Positions 16,724 to 25,750 are shown, counted from the first letter of the stretch. The stretch is DNA of 64,000 nucleotides from Acidimicrobiia bacterium (GCA_022820805.1 JAJEEV010000010.1:1-64000); one strand, 5' to 3'. The notes: a model not told the origin generated them from the sequence alone. Numbers and translations: made by a program.

Positions 16724-18709
16724 GTGAGGTCCGCGCTGCTCGCCACCGGCTTCTGGGACAAAGCCACCCTCGACTCGTGGGAGATCCCGTTCGGCCTGTG
16801 GATCGAGGAGATCGTCTTCTGGCTGACCACCCACGTCAGGGGACTCCTCGATGCCGTTGAGTGGCCGGTCGACAGGCTGCTCGAGCTCATCATCGACAAC
16901 CTCTTGCAGGACTGGCTCCCGTGGCCGGTCGTGCTGCTGCTGTTCCTCCTGCTGGGACTGGTCACCAGGAACTTCCTGGTGGGCCTCGGCAGTGCGGCCG
17001 GTCTGTTGTGCTGCGGCCTGCTCGGGACCGCCTACTGGGACCTCACCATGGAGACGGTCGGCATGATCATCGTGGCCGTGCTCATCTGCACCGTGATCGG
17101 CATCCCGCTCGGAATCCTCGCCGCCCGCGTCGACTCGTTCTGGAGCCGCTTGCGTCCCGTGCTCGACGGCATGCAGGTGATCCACCCCTTCGTCTACCTC
17201 CTCCCCGTCATCTTCCTGTTCGGGGTCCGGCGGACTCCGGGCGTTCTGGCCACGCTGGTGTTCGCCCTTCCCCCGATCGTTCGCCTCACCAACCTGGGAA
17301 TCCGTCAAGTACCCGCTGACGTGGTCGAGGCGGCCAGGGCCTACGGAGCGTCCGAGACCCGGGTGATGCTCGACGTCCAGCTGCCGCTGGCCCGACCCTC
17401 GGTCATGGCGGGGCTCAACCAGACCCTCCTGCTGTCGCTTTCGATGGTGGGGATCGTGGCGATCATCGCGGGCGGCGGGCTCGGAAAGCCGATCCTCAGC
17501 GCGCTCAACACGGCCGACATCCCGCTGGGTGCATCCGCGGGTGCCGGCCTCTACTTCGTCGGCGTGCTCCTCGACCGCATCTCACAGCCCGAGGACAGTG
17601 ACAAGCGCCTCAACCTTCTGGCGCGGATGCGCGACGCCTGGATGACGCGAGCCGACCCCGTAGTCCCACCCACAGCCGGCGTCGAAGCCCCGACCGCGGC
17701 AGGGATCCAGCCACCGGCAGCGCCCCCGCCGCAACTGATCTGGTCGCACGTGATCGGAGCGCTGGCCGCCCTGACCGGCGGCCTCGTGGCATCGTTGTCG
17801 ACGCTGCTGACCTGGGGCCGCGGCGCCGGCCTCATATCCGGCTACGCCCGGTTCGACGACACCGACCTCCCCGGAGCCCACAGCGGCCTCGACGCCACCG
17901 GCGGCTCGTGGTTCGGGATCACGCTGGCACTCGTCGGTTTTGCCGCAGCCTTCGGCGGCGCCTCGGCGCTGTGGCGCCCCAGGAGCCGCGACCGGTTCAT
18001 TGCCAGCCCCAGCGCGTTCCTCGCCGCCGGGCTCGTGCTGGCGTCACTCGCGGGCGCCTACCTGACCGTCTCGCCGCGGGGCGACAACTACAGCCACGGT
18101 CCCGGGGCGTGGCTGGCGATGGTCGGCGCCGCCGTGGTCCTCGCCGGGGGCCTGTGGGCGACCCTCGGGGCGAGATCCGGCCATGAGCCGACCCGTGTGA
18201 AGGCACGGGAGGTGGCCGCCGTCCTGATGCTCGCGCTGTTCCTCGGGTTCGCCGGGGCGTCGGGATCGTGGATCCTCGACCAGCGCAGCGACGCGGCCGA
18301 ACTGGCGGCCGAGCTCGCCGCCGAGGCCGAGGGCGTCAACCAGGGCGGCCTGGCGGCCGAGCTCCTGGCCGAGGCCCTGGCCGAGACGCGCCGTGTGACC
18401 GTGCGCGGCCTGGCCGGCGACGGTCCGGGAATCGGCTACGTCGTCCTGGTCCTCACCGTGGCCGGCACCGTGGCCGCGCTCGGCCGTCTGGTTCGCCATC
18501 GCCCGGCCCAGAATGTCCTGGGCTCGGTGGTGTTCGGGGCGGGATGCGCCATCACGGCTGTCGGCCTGGCGTGGATCGCGACCTTCGTCCGCCTGGCGAC
18601 ACCGGCACTCTCGGCCGGTGCCGGCGCCTTCATCGTCGTCGCGGGCGGTCTGGTCCTTGCCGCCCAGGGGTGGCGCGGCAGCCGCTCGCCCAGTGGCACG
18701 ACCGGCTGA
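16724..18709 (+). CDS. Glycine betaine/proline-type ABC permease (ProW family) with a long C-terminal membrane extension
   Basis: 661 residues, starting at a GTG. Residues 1-290 are a ProW/OpuAB permease, with the coupling motif EAARAYGASETRVMLDVQLP that contacts the ATPase. After a proline-rich linker (about 295-335) there are about eight further hydrophobic segments up to the C-terminus, which is unusual because family members end near 280-350. No ATPase gene is adjacent. The binding protein follows at 18832, so together they form most of a compatible-solute or quaternary-amine importer. The extension's function is unknown. Confidence 0.8.
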   Translation: MRSALLATGFWDKATLDSWEIPFGLWIEEIVFWLTTHVRGLLDAVEWPVDRLLELIIDNLLQDWLPWPVVLLLFLLLGLVTRNFLVGLGSAAGLLCCGLLGTAYWDLTMETVGMIIVAVLICTVIGIPLGILAARVDSFWSRLRPVLDGMQVIHPFVYLLPVIFLFGVRRTPGVLATLVFALPPIVRLTNLGIRQVPADVVEAARAYGASETRVMLDVQLPLARPSVMAGLNQTLLLSLSMVGIVAIIAGGGLGKPILSALNTADIPLGASAGAGLYFVGVLLDRISQPEDSDKRLNLLARMRDAWMTRADPVVPPTAGVEAPTAAGIQPPAAPPPQLIWSHVIGALAALTGGLVASLSTLLTWGRGAGLISGYARFDDTDLPGAHSGLDATGGSWFGITLALVGFAAAFGGASALWRPRSRDRFIASPSAFLAAGLVLASLAGAYLTVSPRGDNYSHGPGAWLAMVGAAVVLAGGLWATLGARSGHEPTRVKAREVAAVLMLALFLGFAGASGSWILDQRSDAAELAAELAAEAEGVNQGGLAAELLAEALAETRRVTVRGLAGDGPGIGYVVLVLTVAGTVAALGRLVRHRPAQNVLGSVVFGAGCAITAVGLAWIATFVRLATPALSAGAGAFIVVAGGLVLAAQGWRGSRSPSGTTG

Positions 18710-18831
18710 CAGGCCGAGCCGGAAGGTCGCCCGCACTCCTCAACACCACCGCAACAGTCTCAACTAGGATCGCGTTCAGCAGTCGACCCGAGCTCGTGAG
18801 GCCGGCGGCTTGACACAGCGGGAGAAGTGCC

Positions 18832-19953
18832 ATGCTGTCCATCCACAGGAGAGTCCTGTTCGCCGTCCTTGTCTTGTTGACGCTGGTGGCGGCTGCCTGC
18901 GGCAGTGACAGCGAACCGGCGACGGGCACTGAGAGCCCGCCGGCCCCGGCCGAATCCGAGCCGTCGGGACCCGCGGAGGCTGAGCCGGAGGCGGCGCTGC
19001 CCGGCCAGGGCGTCACGGTCGCAATGGGCCGGGGAAACTGGGTCGAGACGAACTTCCAGAACTTCGTGGTCCAGCTGCTGCTCGAGGAACTCGGTTACGA
19101 CGTCTCCGACCCCGAGGAGATCGCGCCGGCGACCTTCTACCCGGCGGCCGCCCAGGGCGACTTCGACTTGTGGGCATCGGCGTGGCCCTTCAACCACACT
19201 CCGTTCCTGGAGAGCGAGAGCCCCGGCGGAGGCACGCTCGGCGACAGCGTCGGGTATATCGGCACGATGCTGGCCTCGGGGGCCCTGCAGGGCCTCCTCG
19301 TCGACATTCCCAGCGTCGAGCAGTTCGGCTTCAGCACCCTCGGAGAGCTGCTCGACAATCCGGATGCGGTCGCCCATTTCGACAGCGACGGCGACGGCAA
19401 GGCCGACATCAACGGCTGCGACGACGGCTGGGGCTGCCAGAAGGTCATCGACGACACGCTCGCCAAGAACGGGTGGGACGACCGCGCTGCGCAGATCTCG
19501 GCCACCCATTCGGCGTTGTTCGCAGAGTCGCAGGCCAGCTTCGCCGGAGGCGGGCCCGTCCTGCAGTACGTCTGGACGCCGACCGCCTTCGTCGGGAAGC
19601 TCGTCCCGGGAAGGGACGTGCTGTGGCTCGCAATCGAGCCGGAGGAGACCCTCGATGGCCAGGACGGCGTCTCCGACGTCGGCGACGCCTGCACCAACGA
19701 TCCGTGCACAACGATGTTCACCCCGTCCGACATCGTGGTCGCGGCCAACAAGGAGTTCCTGGCCGCCAACCCGGCCGCGGCCTCGTTGCTCAGGGACTTC
19801 GAACTCGACCCGCTGGCGGTGGCCGTTCAGGCGGTCGCCATCGACGCCGGGGCCAACACCGACGCAGAGATAAAGGCTGCGGCCGCCGAATGGATCGCGG
19901 CCAACCGCGCCCGCATCGACCCGTGGATCGAAGCCGCTCTGGCGGCGGGGTGA
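18832..19953 (+). CDS. Glycine betaine/proline-type substrate-binding lipoprotein (ProX/OpuAC family)
   Basis: 373 residues. A lipoprotein signal ends in LVAAAC and is followed by an Ala/Glu/Pro linker. The OpuAC domain starts VTVAMGRGNWVETNFQNF and contains DFDLWASAWPFN, the tryptophan-rich region that forms the quaternary-amine cage in relatives. It follows proW by 122 bases in the same direction. It would deliver glycine betaine, proline betaine or a similar compound to the permease. The homocysteine methyltransferase at 28279 could use betaine, but it is not adjacent. Confidence 0.85.
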   Translation: MLSIHRRVLFAVLVLLTLVAAACGSDSEPATGTESPPAPAESEPSGPAEAEPEAALPGQGVTVAMGRGNWVETNFQNFVVQLLLEELGYDVSDPEEIAPATFYPAAAQGDFDLWASAWPFNHTPFLESESPGGGTLGDSVGYIGTMLASGALQGLLVDIPSVEQFGFSTLGELLDNPDAVAHFDSDGDGKADINGCDDGWGCQKVIDDTLAKNGWDDRAAQISATHSALFAESQASFAGGGPVLQYVWTPTAFVGKLVPGRDVLWLAIEPEETLDGQDGVSDVGDACTNDPCTTMFTPSDIVVAANKEFLAANPAAASLLRDFELDPLAVAVQAVAIDAGANTDAEIKAAAAEWIAANRARIDPWIEAALAAG

Positions 19954-19992
19954 GCCCGTCCGGGCGCTGCGGACGGTGGCGCCCGGCCCAGC

Positions 19993-21351
19993 TCAGTGGT
20001 AGGGCAGGTACTGCCCCAACTCCCATGCGGTCAGGGGCTCGTCGCCGGTGATTGCATCCCAGTCGCTCACGGCCTCGTCGCCCACACCGGCGGTGTAGCG
20101 GTCCCATTCGGCCCGCTTGTTGTACACGAAGTTGGCGCACAGCTCCGAGCCGACCGCCCCGCAGAGGGCGTCGTCGGCCTCCATGTCGTCGAGGGCGGCG
20201 CTGAGGCTGTGGGCGCAGTGGACGTCGGTGTTGATCTCGTCGAAGCCGTCGGTGGTCATGGGACCCGGGCACTCCAGCCCGCCCGCGACGCCTAGCCGGG
20301 CCGCCTGCAGCACGGTGGCCACCAGGGTGTGGACGTTGGCCGCGCCGTCGCCGATGCGGCTCTCGATGCGCATGTGGGATCCGGCGCCCCGCGGCACGCG
20401 GTTGCCGGCGCAGCGGTGCTCCACACCCCAGTTGGCCCAGTAGCCGTTGAGCTGTCCGTGGCGCAGGCGGCGGTAGGCGTTGACGGTCGGAGCGGAGAGC
20501 GCCGTCATCCCCCTGTGATGGTGGATGAGGCCCGCCATGCATCCCCGGGCCAGGTCGGACATGCCGTGGTCGCCGGACGCATCCGACATGGCGTTGTTGC
20601 CCTCGGCGTCGGCCAGGGAGAAGTTCACATGGACGCCGGTGCCGGAGATGCCCGGGAACGGCTTGCCCAGGAAGGTCAGGTCGAGGCCGAGGGGCCGGCC
20701 TGCCGCGTCGGTGGCGGTCATCACCGTCTCGCGGGCCAGCAGCCGGAACAGGAAGGCGTTGTCGGCGGCCCACATGGCGTCGCCGTACTCGAGGGTCAGC
20801 TCGAACTGGCCCTCGTCGTACTCGGCGTTGACCGACTCCATGGCGATGCCCGACGCCTCGGCCCGCCGCACGAGCTTGGTGATCACGCCGCCGGGATCGG
20901 AGGCGACGCCGGTGCCGTAGACCATCGCACCGGGCGTGTCGTAGGGCCGGGGATCGCTCAGGCCGCCGCTGAACACGTAGGCCTCCAGCTCGATCCCGAC
21001 CTTGGGCGTGTACCCGAGGGCCTCCCAGTCGGCAACGGCCCGGCGCAGCGCCTCCCGGGGCGACACCGGCAGGGACTCGCCGTGCATGGACAGGTCTCCG
21101 ATGACCACGCCGGTGGCGTCGTCGTCCCAGCCCTGCCGTATGTCGCCGGTGTCGAAGCTGATCTGGGTGTCGGGCAGACCGTCGAGCAGGTAGGCACCCG
21201 GCGCGGGCACCATGCTGCGGTCATAGCCCAGCGCGAAGACGCACACGCAGTGGCTGGTGCCCTTGTGGGCCAGCCGGGCCGGCAGGTACTTGCCCCGGGC
21301 CAGCCCGAGGTGGTCGGGCCACAGCACCCTTACGCGATCCCAGTCCGTCAT
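19993..21351 (-). CDS. Glutamine-synthetase-like gamma-glutamyl amide ligase
   Basis: A 452-residue protein of the GlnA fold. The glutamate- and metal-binding motif is GIELEAYVF, the beta-sheet motif is GTGVHVNFSL, and the C-terminal active-site stretch is SHMRIESRIGDGAANVH. The N-terminal part starts WDRVRVLWPDHLGLARGKYLP, as in GlnA-like amine ligases (PuuA, IpuC, GlnT) rather than housekeeping GlnA. It would ligate glutamate to an amine with ATP. GGGAG stands seven bases before the ATG. A palindrome like the MarR sites lies just upstream at 21379. A class I amidotransferase (14935) and a PuuD-like hydrolase (23598) could remove the glutamyl group. Confidence 0.8.
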   Translation of the reverse strand: MTDWDRVRVLWPDHLGLARGKYLPARLAHKGTSHCVCVFALGYDRSMVPAPGAYLLDGLPDTQISFDTGDIRQGWDDDATGVVIGDLSMHGESLPVSPREALRRAVADWEALGYTPKVGIELEAYVFSGGLSDPRPYDTPGAMVYGTGVASDPGGVITKLVRRAEASGIAMESVNAEYDEGQFELTLEYGDAMWAADNAFLFRLLARETVMTATDAAGRPLGLDLTFLGKPFPGISGTGVHVNFSLADAEGNNAMSDASGDHGMSDLARGCMAGLIHHHRGMTALSAPTVNAYRRLRHGQLNGYWANWGVEHRCAGNRVPRGAGSHMRIESRIGDGAANVHTLVATVLQAARLGVAGGLECPGPMTTDGFDEINTDVHCAHSLSAALDDMEADDALCGAVGSELCANFVYNKRAEWDRYTAGVGDEAVSDWDAITGDEPLTAWELGQYLPYH

Positions 21352-21378
21352 GAGAGCTCTCCCGGTTGCAGGACGGTG

Positions 21379-21398
21379 AACGTTCGGCCCCAAACGGT
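21379..21398. promoter_or_regulatory. Possible third MarR operator, upstream of the glutamine-synthetase-like gene
   Basis: AACGTTCGGCCCCAAACGGT, read on the minus strand as ACCGTTTGGGGCCGAACGTT, shares CCGTTTGG, the following C and AACG with the site at 8238, and GTTTGG..CCGAACG with the site at 11953. It ends 28 bases before the ligase start. It is weaker than the other two because the outer positions differ. Confidence 0.5.
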
Positions 21399-21418
21399 AG
21401 TCCGCGCCGCGCCGGCGG

Positions 21419-22642
21419 TCACACCGGAGCCTCGTCGTGTTCGGGGTAGAGGCCGGTACGGCCCAGGCGGTCCAGGCACACCTCCACGCTCCAGGGAAGC
21501 ATGGCGGCCCCGCAACGGGCGTCGCGGTAGGCCTGCTCGAGGTAGGACGGTCTCAGCATGCTGCGGCCCCCGCACACCTGAAGGGCCACCGACGCCATCG
21601 CCGGCGCTCCCTCCATGACGGTCACAACCGAGGACCACGCCCGCCGCACCTGCTCGGCGCTGGGATCGACACCGCACTCGCCGAGCACCCGGTAGGTCAG
21701 CGACTGGGCCCGGTCGTAGGTCAGGTTCATCTGGGCCCAGCCCTGCTGCTTGATGGGGTGGTCCCGGCGGGCCGGTCCCCCGCCGCCCTCGCCGCGCAGG
21801 TAGGCGCCGGTGGCGTCGAGGATCCCCCGCATGAGGCCCAGGTAGGCGAACGACAGCGTCATGTAGAAGTAGGGCCACCGGGTCGCGGCCTGATCGAAGA
21901 CGCCCGGCGGGAGCCACTCGTTTCCGGCCGGCACGAGGGCTCCGTCCATCACCAGGTTGCGGGAGTCGGTGCCTCTCATTCCCAACGGGTCCCAGTCCCC
22001 CTCGATGGTCGCCCCCTCCGCGTCGGCGGGAACGCCCATGAAGCGGATCCGGTCGTCGCCGGGCACCAGGCAGACGACGTTGTGGATGTGGGCCGCGCCC
22101 GACAGCGAGGCGAAGATCTTTCGACCCGTCACGCGGTAGCCGCCGCCTGCGCCGTCGACGGGGACGGCCCGGGTGGAGTAGCCCGCAGTGGCTCCTGCCG
22201 CCGCCCCCTCCGAGAAGGGCTGGCTGTGGATGCTGCCGTCCTCGACGATGCCTCGCCGCAGCTCGGACCGTCGCTCGGCCAGCAGCGACCTCTCGGCCGC
22301 GTCGAGGTCCAGGTCGTCGGCGATCTGGCCCACCAGGATCGTGGTGGCCGTGTGCATGTTGAAGGTGAGCGCGGTGGTGGCGCAGTGCCGGCCCAGCTCC
22401 TCGGCCACCAGGGCGTAGCCCACGAAGTCCCCACCGAGCCCGCCGTCGGAGGTGGGGATGCACAGCCCGAGCAGTCCGGCATCGCGCAGGTCGGCCCAGT
22501 TCTGGGTGGGGAAGGTGGCGTCACGGTCGTGCGAGGTGGAGCGCTCGGCGAAGCTGGGCCCCAGCAGGGCCATGCGCTCCACCAATGCGGCCCGCTCGGG
22601 CGTGACGATGTCTGCTGCTAGTCCCACGCGCCGATCACTCAC
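21419..22642 (-). CDS. Acyl-CoA dehydrogenase family protein
   Basis: 407 residues with the ACAD layout: N-terminal helices with LGLCIPTSDGGLGGDFVGYALVAEELG, a central beta domain (KIFASLSGAAHIH) and a C-terminal helical domain ending QVCGGRSMLRPSYLEQAYRD. The usual catalytic glutamate position is not clear to me. The family includes flavin-dependent N- and C-hydroxylases that do not act on CoA esters. The start chosen is a GTG (VSDRR). It shares the minus strand with the ligase at 19993, with a 67-base gap holding the palindrome. Confidence 0.82.
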   Translation of the reverse strand: MSDRRVGLAADIVTPERAALVERMALLGPSFAERSTSHDRDATFPTQNWADLRDAGLLGLCIPTSDGGLGGDFVGYALVAEELGRHCATTALTFNMHTATTILVGQIADDLDLDAAERSLLAERRSELRRGIVEDGSIHSQPFSEGAAAGATAGYSTRAVPVDGAGGGYRVTGRKIFASLSGAAHIHNVVCLVPGDDRIRFMGVPADAEGATIEGDWDPLGMRGTDSRNLVMDGALVPAGNEWLPPGVFDQAATRWPYFYMTLSFAYLGLMRGILDATGAYLRGEGGGGPARRDHPIKQQGWAQMNLTYDRAQSLTYRVLGECGVDPSAEQVRRAWSSVVTVMEGAPAMASVALQVCGGRSMLRPSYLEQAYRDARCGAAMLPWSVEVCLDRLGRTGLYPEHDEAPV

Positions 22643-22725
22643 TCGCCAAATGTACCGATCGCGCCCTGCTGTGGCCCAAACAAGCCGCCTACGGCCCACC
22701 TGGAGGGCGCGCAGATAGGGGCAAC

Positions 22726-23589
22726 TCAGATGGCCCACCTGGGGGCGGAGGGGGCCAAGTCCGGAGGGCCGGCGAGGAAGTCCCGCACGATGCGGTTGAA
22801 CGTTTGCGGGGCCTCCGAGGCGGCCAGGTGGCCTATCCCGTCGAGCACCACCAGCTCGGCTCGCGGCAGTCCGTCGGCGAGGACGCGGGAATAGGTCACG
22901 GGAGTCTCGGCGTCGAGTTCCCCGGCTATGACGAGCGCAGGCGAGCCGATCTCGCCCAGCCGCTCCCGCACGTCGTGGGACGGGAGGCAGTCGACCGCAG
23001 CTCGCAGTCCGTCCGCCGGGATGCGAGCGAAGCCGGCGACCCTCATGCCCAGCGCCTCGCGGCTGAGTCCCGGCCCGGCAATGGCAGTCAGGACGTCCTC
23101 GGCCATGTCGGCCGGAGCGAGGCCGGCGTCCAGGGGGTCTAGACGAGTGGCGCGCCACTCGCCGGGGTCGGTGCCGTCGAGGCCGAAGGCCGGGCTGGTG
23201 TTGGCCAGCACGAGCCGGCCGACCCGGTCGGGATGGCGCAGGGCGACATGCAGGGCGTGCATGCCTCCGAAGGACTCGCCGACCAGATGGGCCCGCCTCA
23301 CCCTCGCCGCGTCAAGGAGCCGAGCCACCGCGTCAGCGATGGCGGTGAACGTCAGCGGCTGCACCGGGGCGGATGCGCCGTAGCCCGGCATGTCCCAGGC
23401 GATGCACCGGAACGCGCCGCCCAGGCCGTTGAGTTGCGGCTCCCACGATGTCCGGCTGCCGCCCAGTCCGTGCAGGAAGAGCACCGGGTCGCCGGCGCCG
23501 CGCTCGCGCCAAGCCAGCGGGCCGTCAACGTCGGAGGCACCGGGCACGGCAGCAGGGTCTGACGGCTCGGCCACGACCGGAACGTACAC
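22726..23589 (-). CDS. Alpha/beta hydrolase, 3-oxoadipate enol-lactonase-like
   Basis: About 287 residues. The oxyanion motif is LFLHGLGGSRTSW, the nucleophile elbow is GESFGGMHAL, and the catalytic Asp and His are in GELDAETPVTYS and LDGIGHLAASEAP. Relatives hydrolyse lactones, esters or ring-fission products, which fits the aromatic-degradation context, but the substrate is unassigned. Possible GTG starts are at 23589 and 23574. The start is only eight bases from that of the divergent hydrolase gene at 23598, so the two promoters must overlap the opposite coding regions. Confidence 0.8.
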   Translation of the reverse strand: MYVPVVAEPSDPAAVPGASDVDGPLAWRERGAGDPVLFLHGLGGSRTSWEPQLNGLGGAFRCIAWDMPGYGASAPVQPLTFTAIADAVARLLDAARVRRAHLVGESFGGMHALHVALRHPDRVGRLVLANTSPAFGLDGTDPGEWRATRLDPLDAGLAPADMAEDVLTAIAGPGLSREALGMRVAGFARIPADGLRAAVDCLPSHDVRERLGEIGSPALVIAGELDAETPVTYSRVLADGLPRAELVVLDGIGHLAASEAPQTFNRIVRDFLAGPPDLAPSAPRWAI

Positions 23590-23597
23590 TCTCGCCC

Positions 23598-24308
23598 ATG
23601 TCAAGCGCACCGCTCATCGGCATCACGGGCCGGACCAAGACCGCAGGCGAGCTCAACATGAAGCCCGAGACGTTTCGAGACCTGCACCTGGACGTGTACT
23701 ACTGCGACTACGCCCGCGCGGTGATCTCCGCGGGGGGCTTGCCGGTCTTTCTTCCCGTCAGCGCGGACCCTGCCCGGTACGCGGACCGCCTCGACGGGCT
23801 GCTGCTGAGCGGCGGCACCGACATCGAGCCGGAGCGCTACGGCCAGGCGCCCTCCGCCGAGCTGTACACCCGTGAACCGGAACGGGACGCCTTCGAGCTG
23901 GCCCTGCTCGACGGCGCGGCCGACGCCGGGAAGCCCGTGCTCGGCATCTGCCGGGGCATCCAGGTGCTGAACGTGCACGGTGGAGGCACGCTGCACCAGC
24001 ACATCGCCCCCCACGCCTGCCACGACCAGCCGCCCGACTCGATCGTGCACCGGGTCGATCTCACCGAGGGGTCGCTGGCCGCGTCGCTGTACGGTCCGTC
24101 GATCCGGGTCAACTCGCTGCACCACCAGACCATCGACGATCTCGCCGACGGCTACTCGGCGACCGGGCGCAGCGACGACGGCGCCGTCGAGGTCATCGAG
24201 GCCCACCGCCGGCCGTGGATGGGGGTGCAGTGGCACCCCGAACTCATGGGCTCCCGCGACTCCGACCCCGTCTTCGACTGGCTGGTGCAGGCGGCCGCGA
24301 CAGGCTGA
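23598..24308 (+). CDS. Gamma-glutamyl hydrolase, PuuD-like (peptidase C26)
   Basis: A 236-residue class I amidotransferase-fold hydrolase. The nucleophile is in LGICRGIQVLNVHGGGTLHQHI, characteristic of PuuD, and the His-Glu pair is in GVQWHPELMG; VNSLHHQTID is also typical. PuuD removes glutamate from gamma-glutamyl-GABA in the glutamylated putrescine pathway. Here it stands near a PuuA-like ligase (19993), so it may release the product of a glutamylated amine pathway. It is followed by a convergent P450 14 bases away. Confidence 0.85.
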   Translation: MSSAPLIGITGRTKTAGELNMKPETFRDLHLDVYYCDYARAVISAGGLPVFLPVSADPARYADRLDGLLLSGGTDIEPERYGQAPSAELYTREPERDAFELALLDGAADAGKPVLGICRGIQVLNVHGGGTLHQHIAPHACHDQPPDSIVHRVDLTEGSLAASLYGPSIRVNSLHHQTIDDLADGYSATGRSDDGAVEVIEAHRRPWMGVQWHPELMGSRDSDPVFDWLVQAAATG

Positions 24309-24321
24309 GAGAGTCGGCCTG

Positions 24322-25701
24322 TCAGGAGGCGGCGCGCTCGACGTGACCGCCGTAGCCGACGGTGCCGGACACGCCCGCCGCGGAGCCGAGGCGTTGTAGC
24401 GGCACGGTGTTGCGCGACGGCGAGGGCGTGTAGGCCACCGGCAGGCGCTTCACCCCGCCGATGAAGTTGGAGCGCAGGTAGTCGGGCTGGCCGTCGAGGC
24501 GGATGTCGGGCATCCGCCGGGCGATCTCGCGGAACATCAGGCGGATCTCCATGCGGGCCAGGCTGGCTCCCAGGCAGTAGTGGGGGCCTCCCCCGCCGAA
24601 GCCGATGTGGTCGTTGGGGGTGCGCTCGATGTCGAAACGCCACGGGTCCTCGAAGGCCCGCGGGTCGCGGTTGGCGGCCACGTGCCATATGAGCACCTTG
24701 TCGCCCGCGGCGATCTTGACCCCGCCGATCTCGTAGTCGGAGAGGGCCTGGCGGCGGAAGTACATCACCGGGGTGGCCCAGCGCACGATCTCCTCCACCG
24801 CGGTCTCCATGTAGCGGTCGGGATCCGACACGAACTTCTCCCACTGGTCACCGAACTCGAAGAAGGCCATCATCCCCCGGGTGATCGAGTTGCGGGTGGT
24901 CTCGTTGCCGGCCACGCACAGCAGCATGAAGAACATGTCGAACTCGAGCTCGCTGAGGGCCTGGCCGTCGAGGTCGGCCGACAGCAGCGTGGTGACGATG
25001 TCGTCCGACGGCGTGTCGCGGCGATCCATCTGGAGCTGGTGGGAGTAGCCGAAGAGCTCGGCCGCGGCCTGGAGGATGTCGTCGCGGCTCTTGATGAACT
25101 CGGGGTCGTCGCCACCCACCATGGCGTTGGTCCAGTCGAAGACCTTGGAGCGGTCCTCGATCGGGATGCCCATCATCTCGGCGATGGCCTGAAGGGGCAG
25201 CTCGGCCGAGATGTCCCGCACGAAGTCGCAGCGGCCCGCCTCCACCACCCGGTCGAGGATGATGTCGGTGCGGTTCTGGAGGTAGTCCTCGAGCAGGTTG
25301 ATCATGCGGGGGGTGAAGCCCCGGTTGACGAGCTTGCGATAGCGGGTGTGTCGGGGCGGGTCCATGTCGATCAGCGTGAGGTCGTTGGCGATGCCCGACG
25401 CCCACTTCCGCTGTTCGGGGTCGCGCATCTGCGTGCCGCTGTGGCCGGACGAGAACACGTCGGCGCGGCGGTTCACCTCCTTGAGGTGGGCCTGGCGGGT
25501 GACGGCCCAGTAGCCAGTGCCCTGGTCTCCCTCGTCCACCCAGTGGATGCCGGGATCGGTCTCACGCAGCCGACCCAGGACCTCGTGATGGTCCTGGCGC
25601 TGGAACATGTCGATGTCCCAGAAGTCAGCGTCGGCGGCTGGGCAGGACTGCCCGCTGTGGTTCACGGGACAGCTTGCCGGTTGCTCATCGACGATCGACA
25701 T
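24322..25701 (-). CDS. Cytochrome P450, CYP125/142-like
   Basis: 459 residues. The N-terminus has CPVNHSGQSC. The I helix is VAGNETTRNSITRG, the ExxR motif is EEIVR, and the heme loop GFGGGGPHYCLGASLARMEI closely resembles actinobacterial steroid/fatty-acid P450s. The ATG at 25701 is preferred over an upstream in-frame ATG at 25707. Two tandem palindromes at 25751-25778 lie upstream. Unlike the first P450, it is not in an operon with aromatic genes, and its substrate is unknown. Confidence 0.88.
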   Translation of the reverse strand: MSIVDEQPASCPVNHSGQSCPAADADFWDIDMFQRQDHHEVLGRLRETDPGIHWVDEGDQGTGYWAVTRQAHLKEVNRRADVFSSGHSGTQMRDPEQRKWASGIANDLTLIDMDPPRHTRYRKLVNRGFTPRMINLLEDYLQNRTDIILDRVVEAGRCDFVRDISAELPLQAIAEMMGIPIEDRSKVFDWTNAMVGGDDPEFIKSRDDILQAAAELFGYSHQLQMDRRDTPSDDIVTTLLSADLDGQALSELEFDMFFMLLCVAGNETTRNSITRGMMAFFEFGDQWEKFVSDPDRYMETAVEEIVRWATPVMYFRRQALSDYEIGGVKIAAGDKVLIWHVAANRDPRAFEDPWRFDIERTPNDHIGFGGGGPHYCLGASLARMEIRLMFREIARRMPDIRLDGQPDYLRSNFIGGVKRLPVAYTPSPSRNTVPLQRLGSAAGVSGTVGYGGHVERAAS

Positions 25702-25750
25702 GATCACACCTTCCGTCCGTCGCGCACGGACTCGCCTCCCCAGAAATTAC

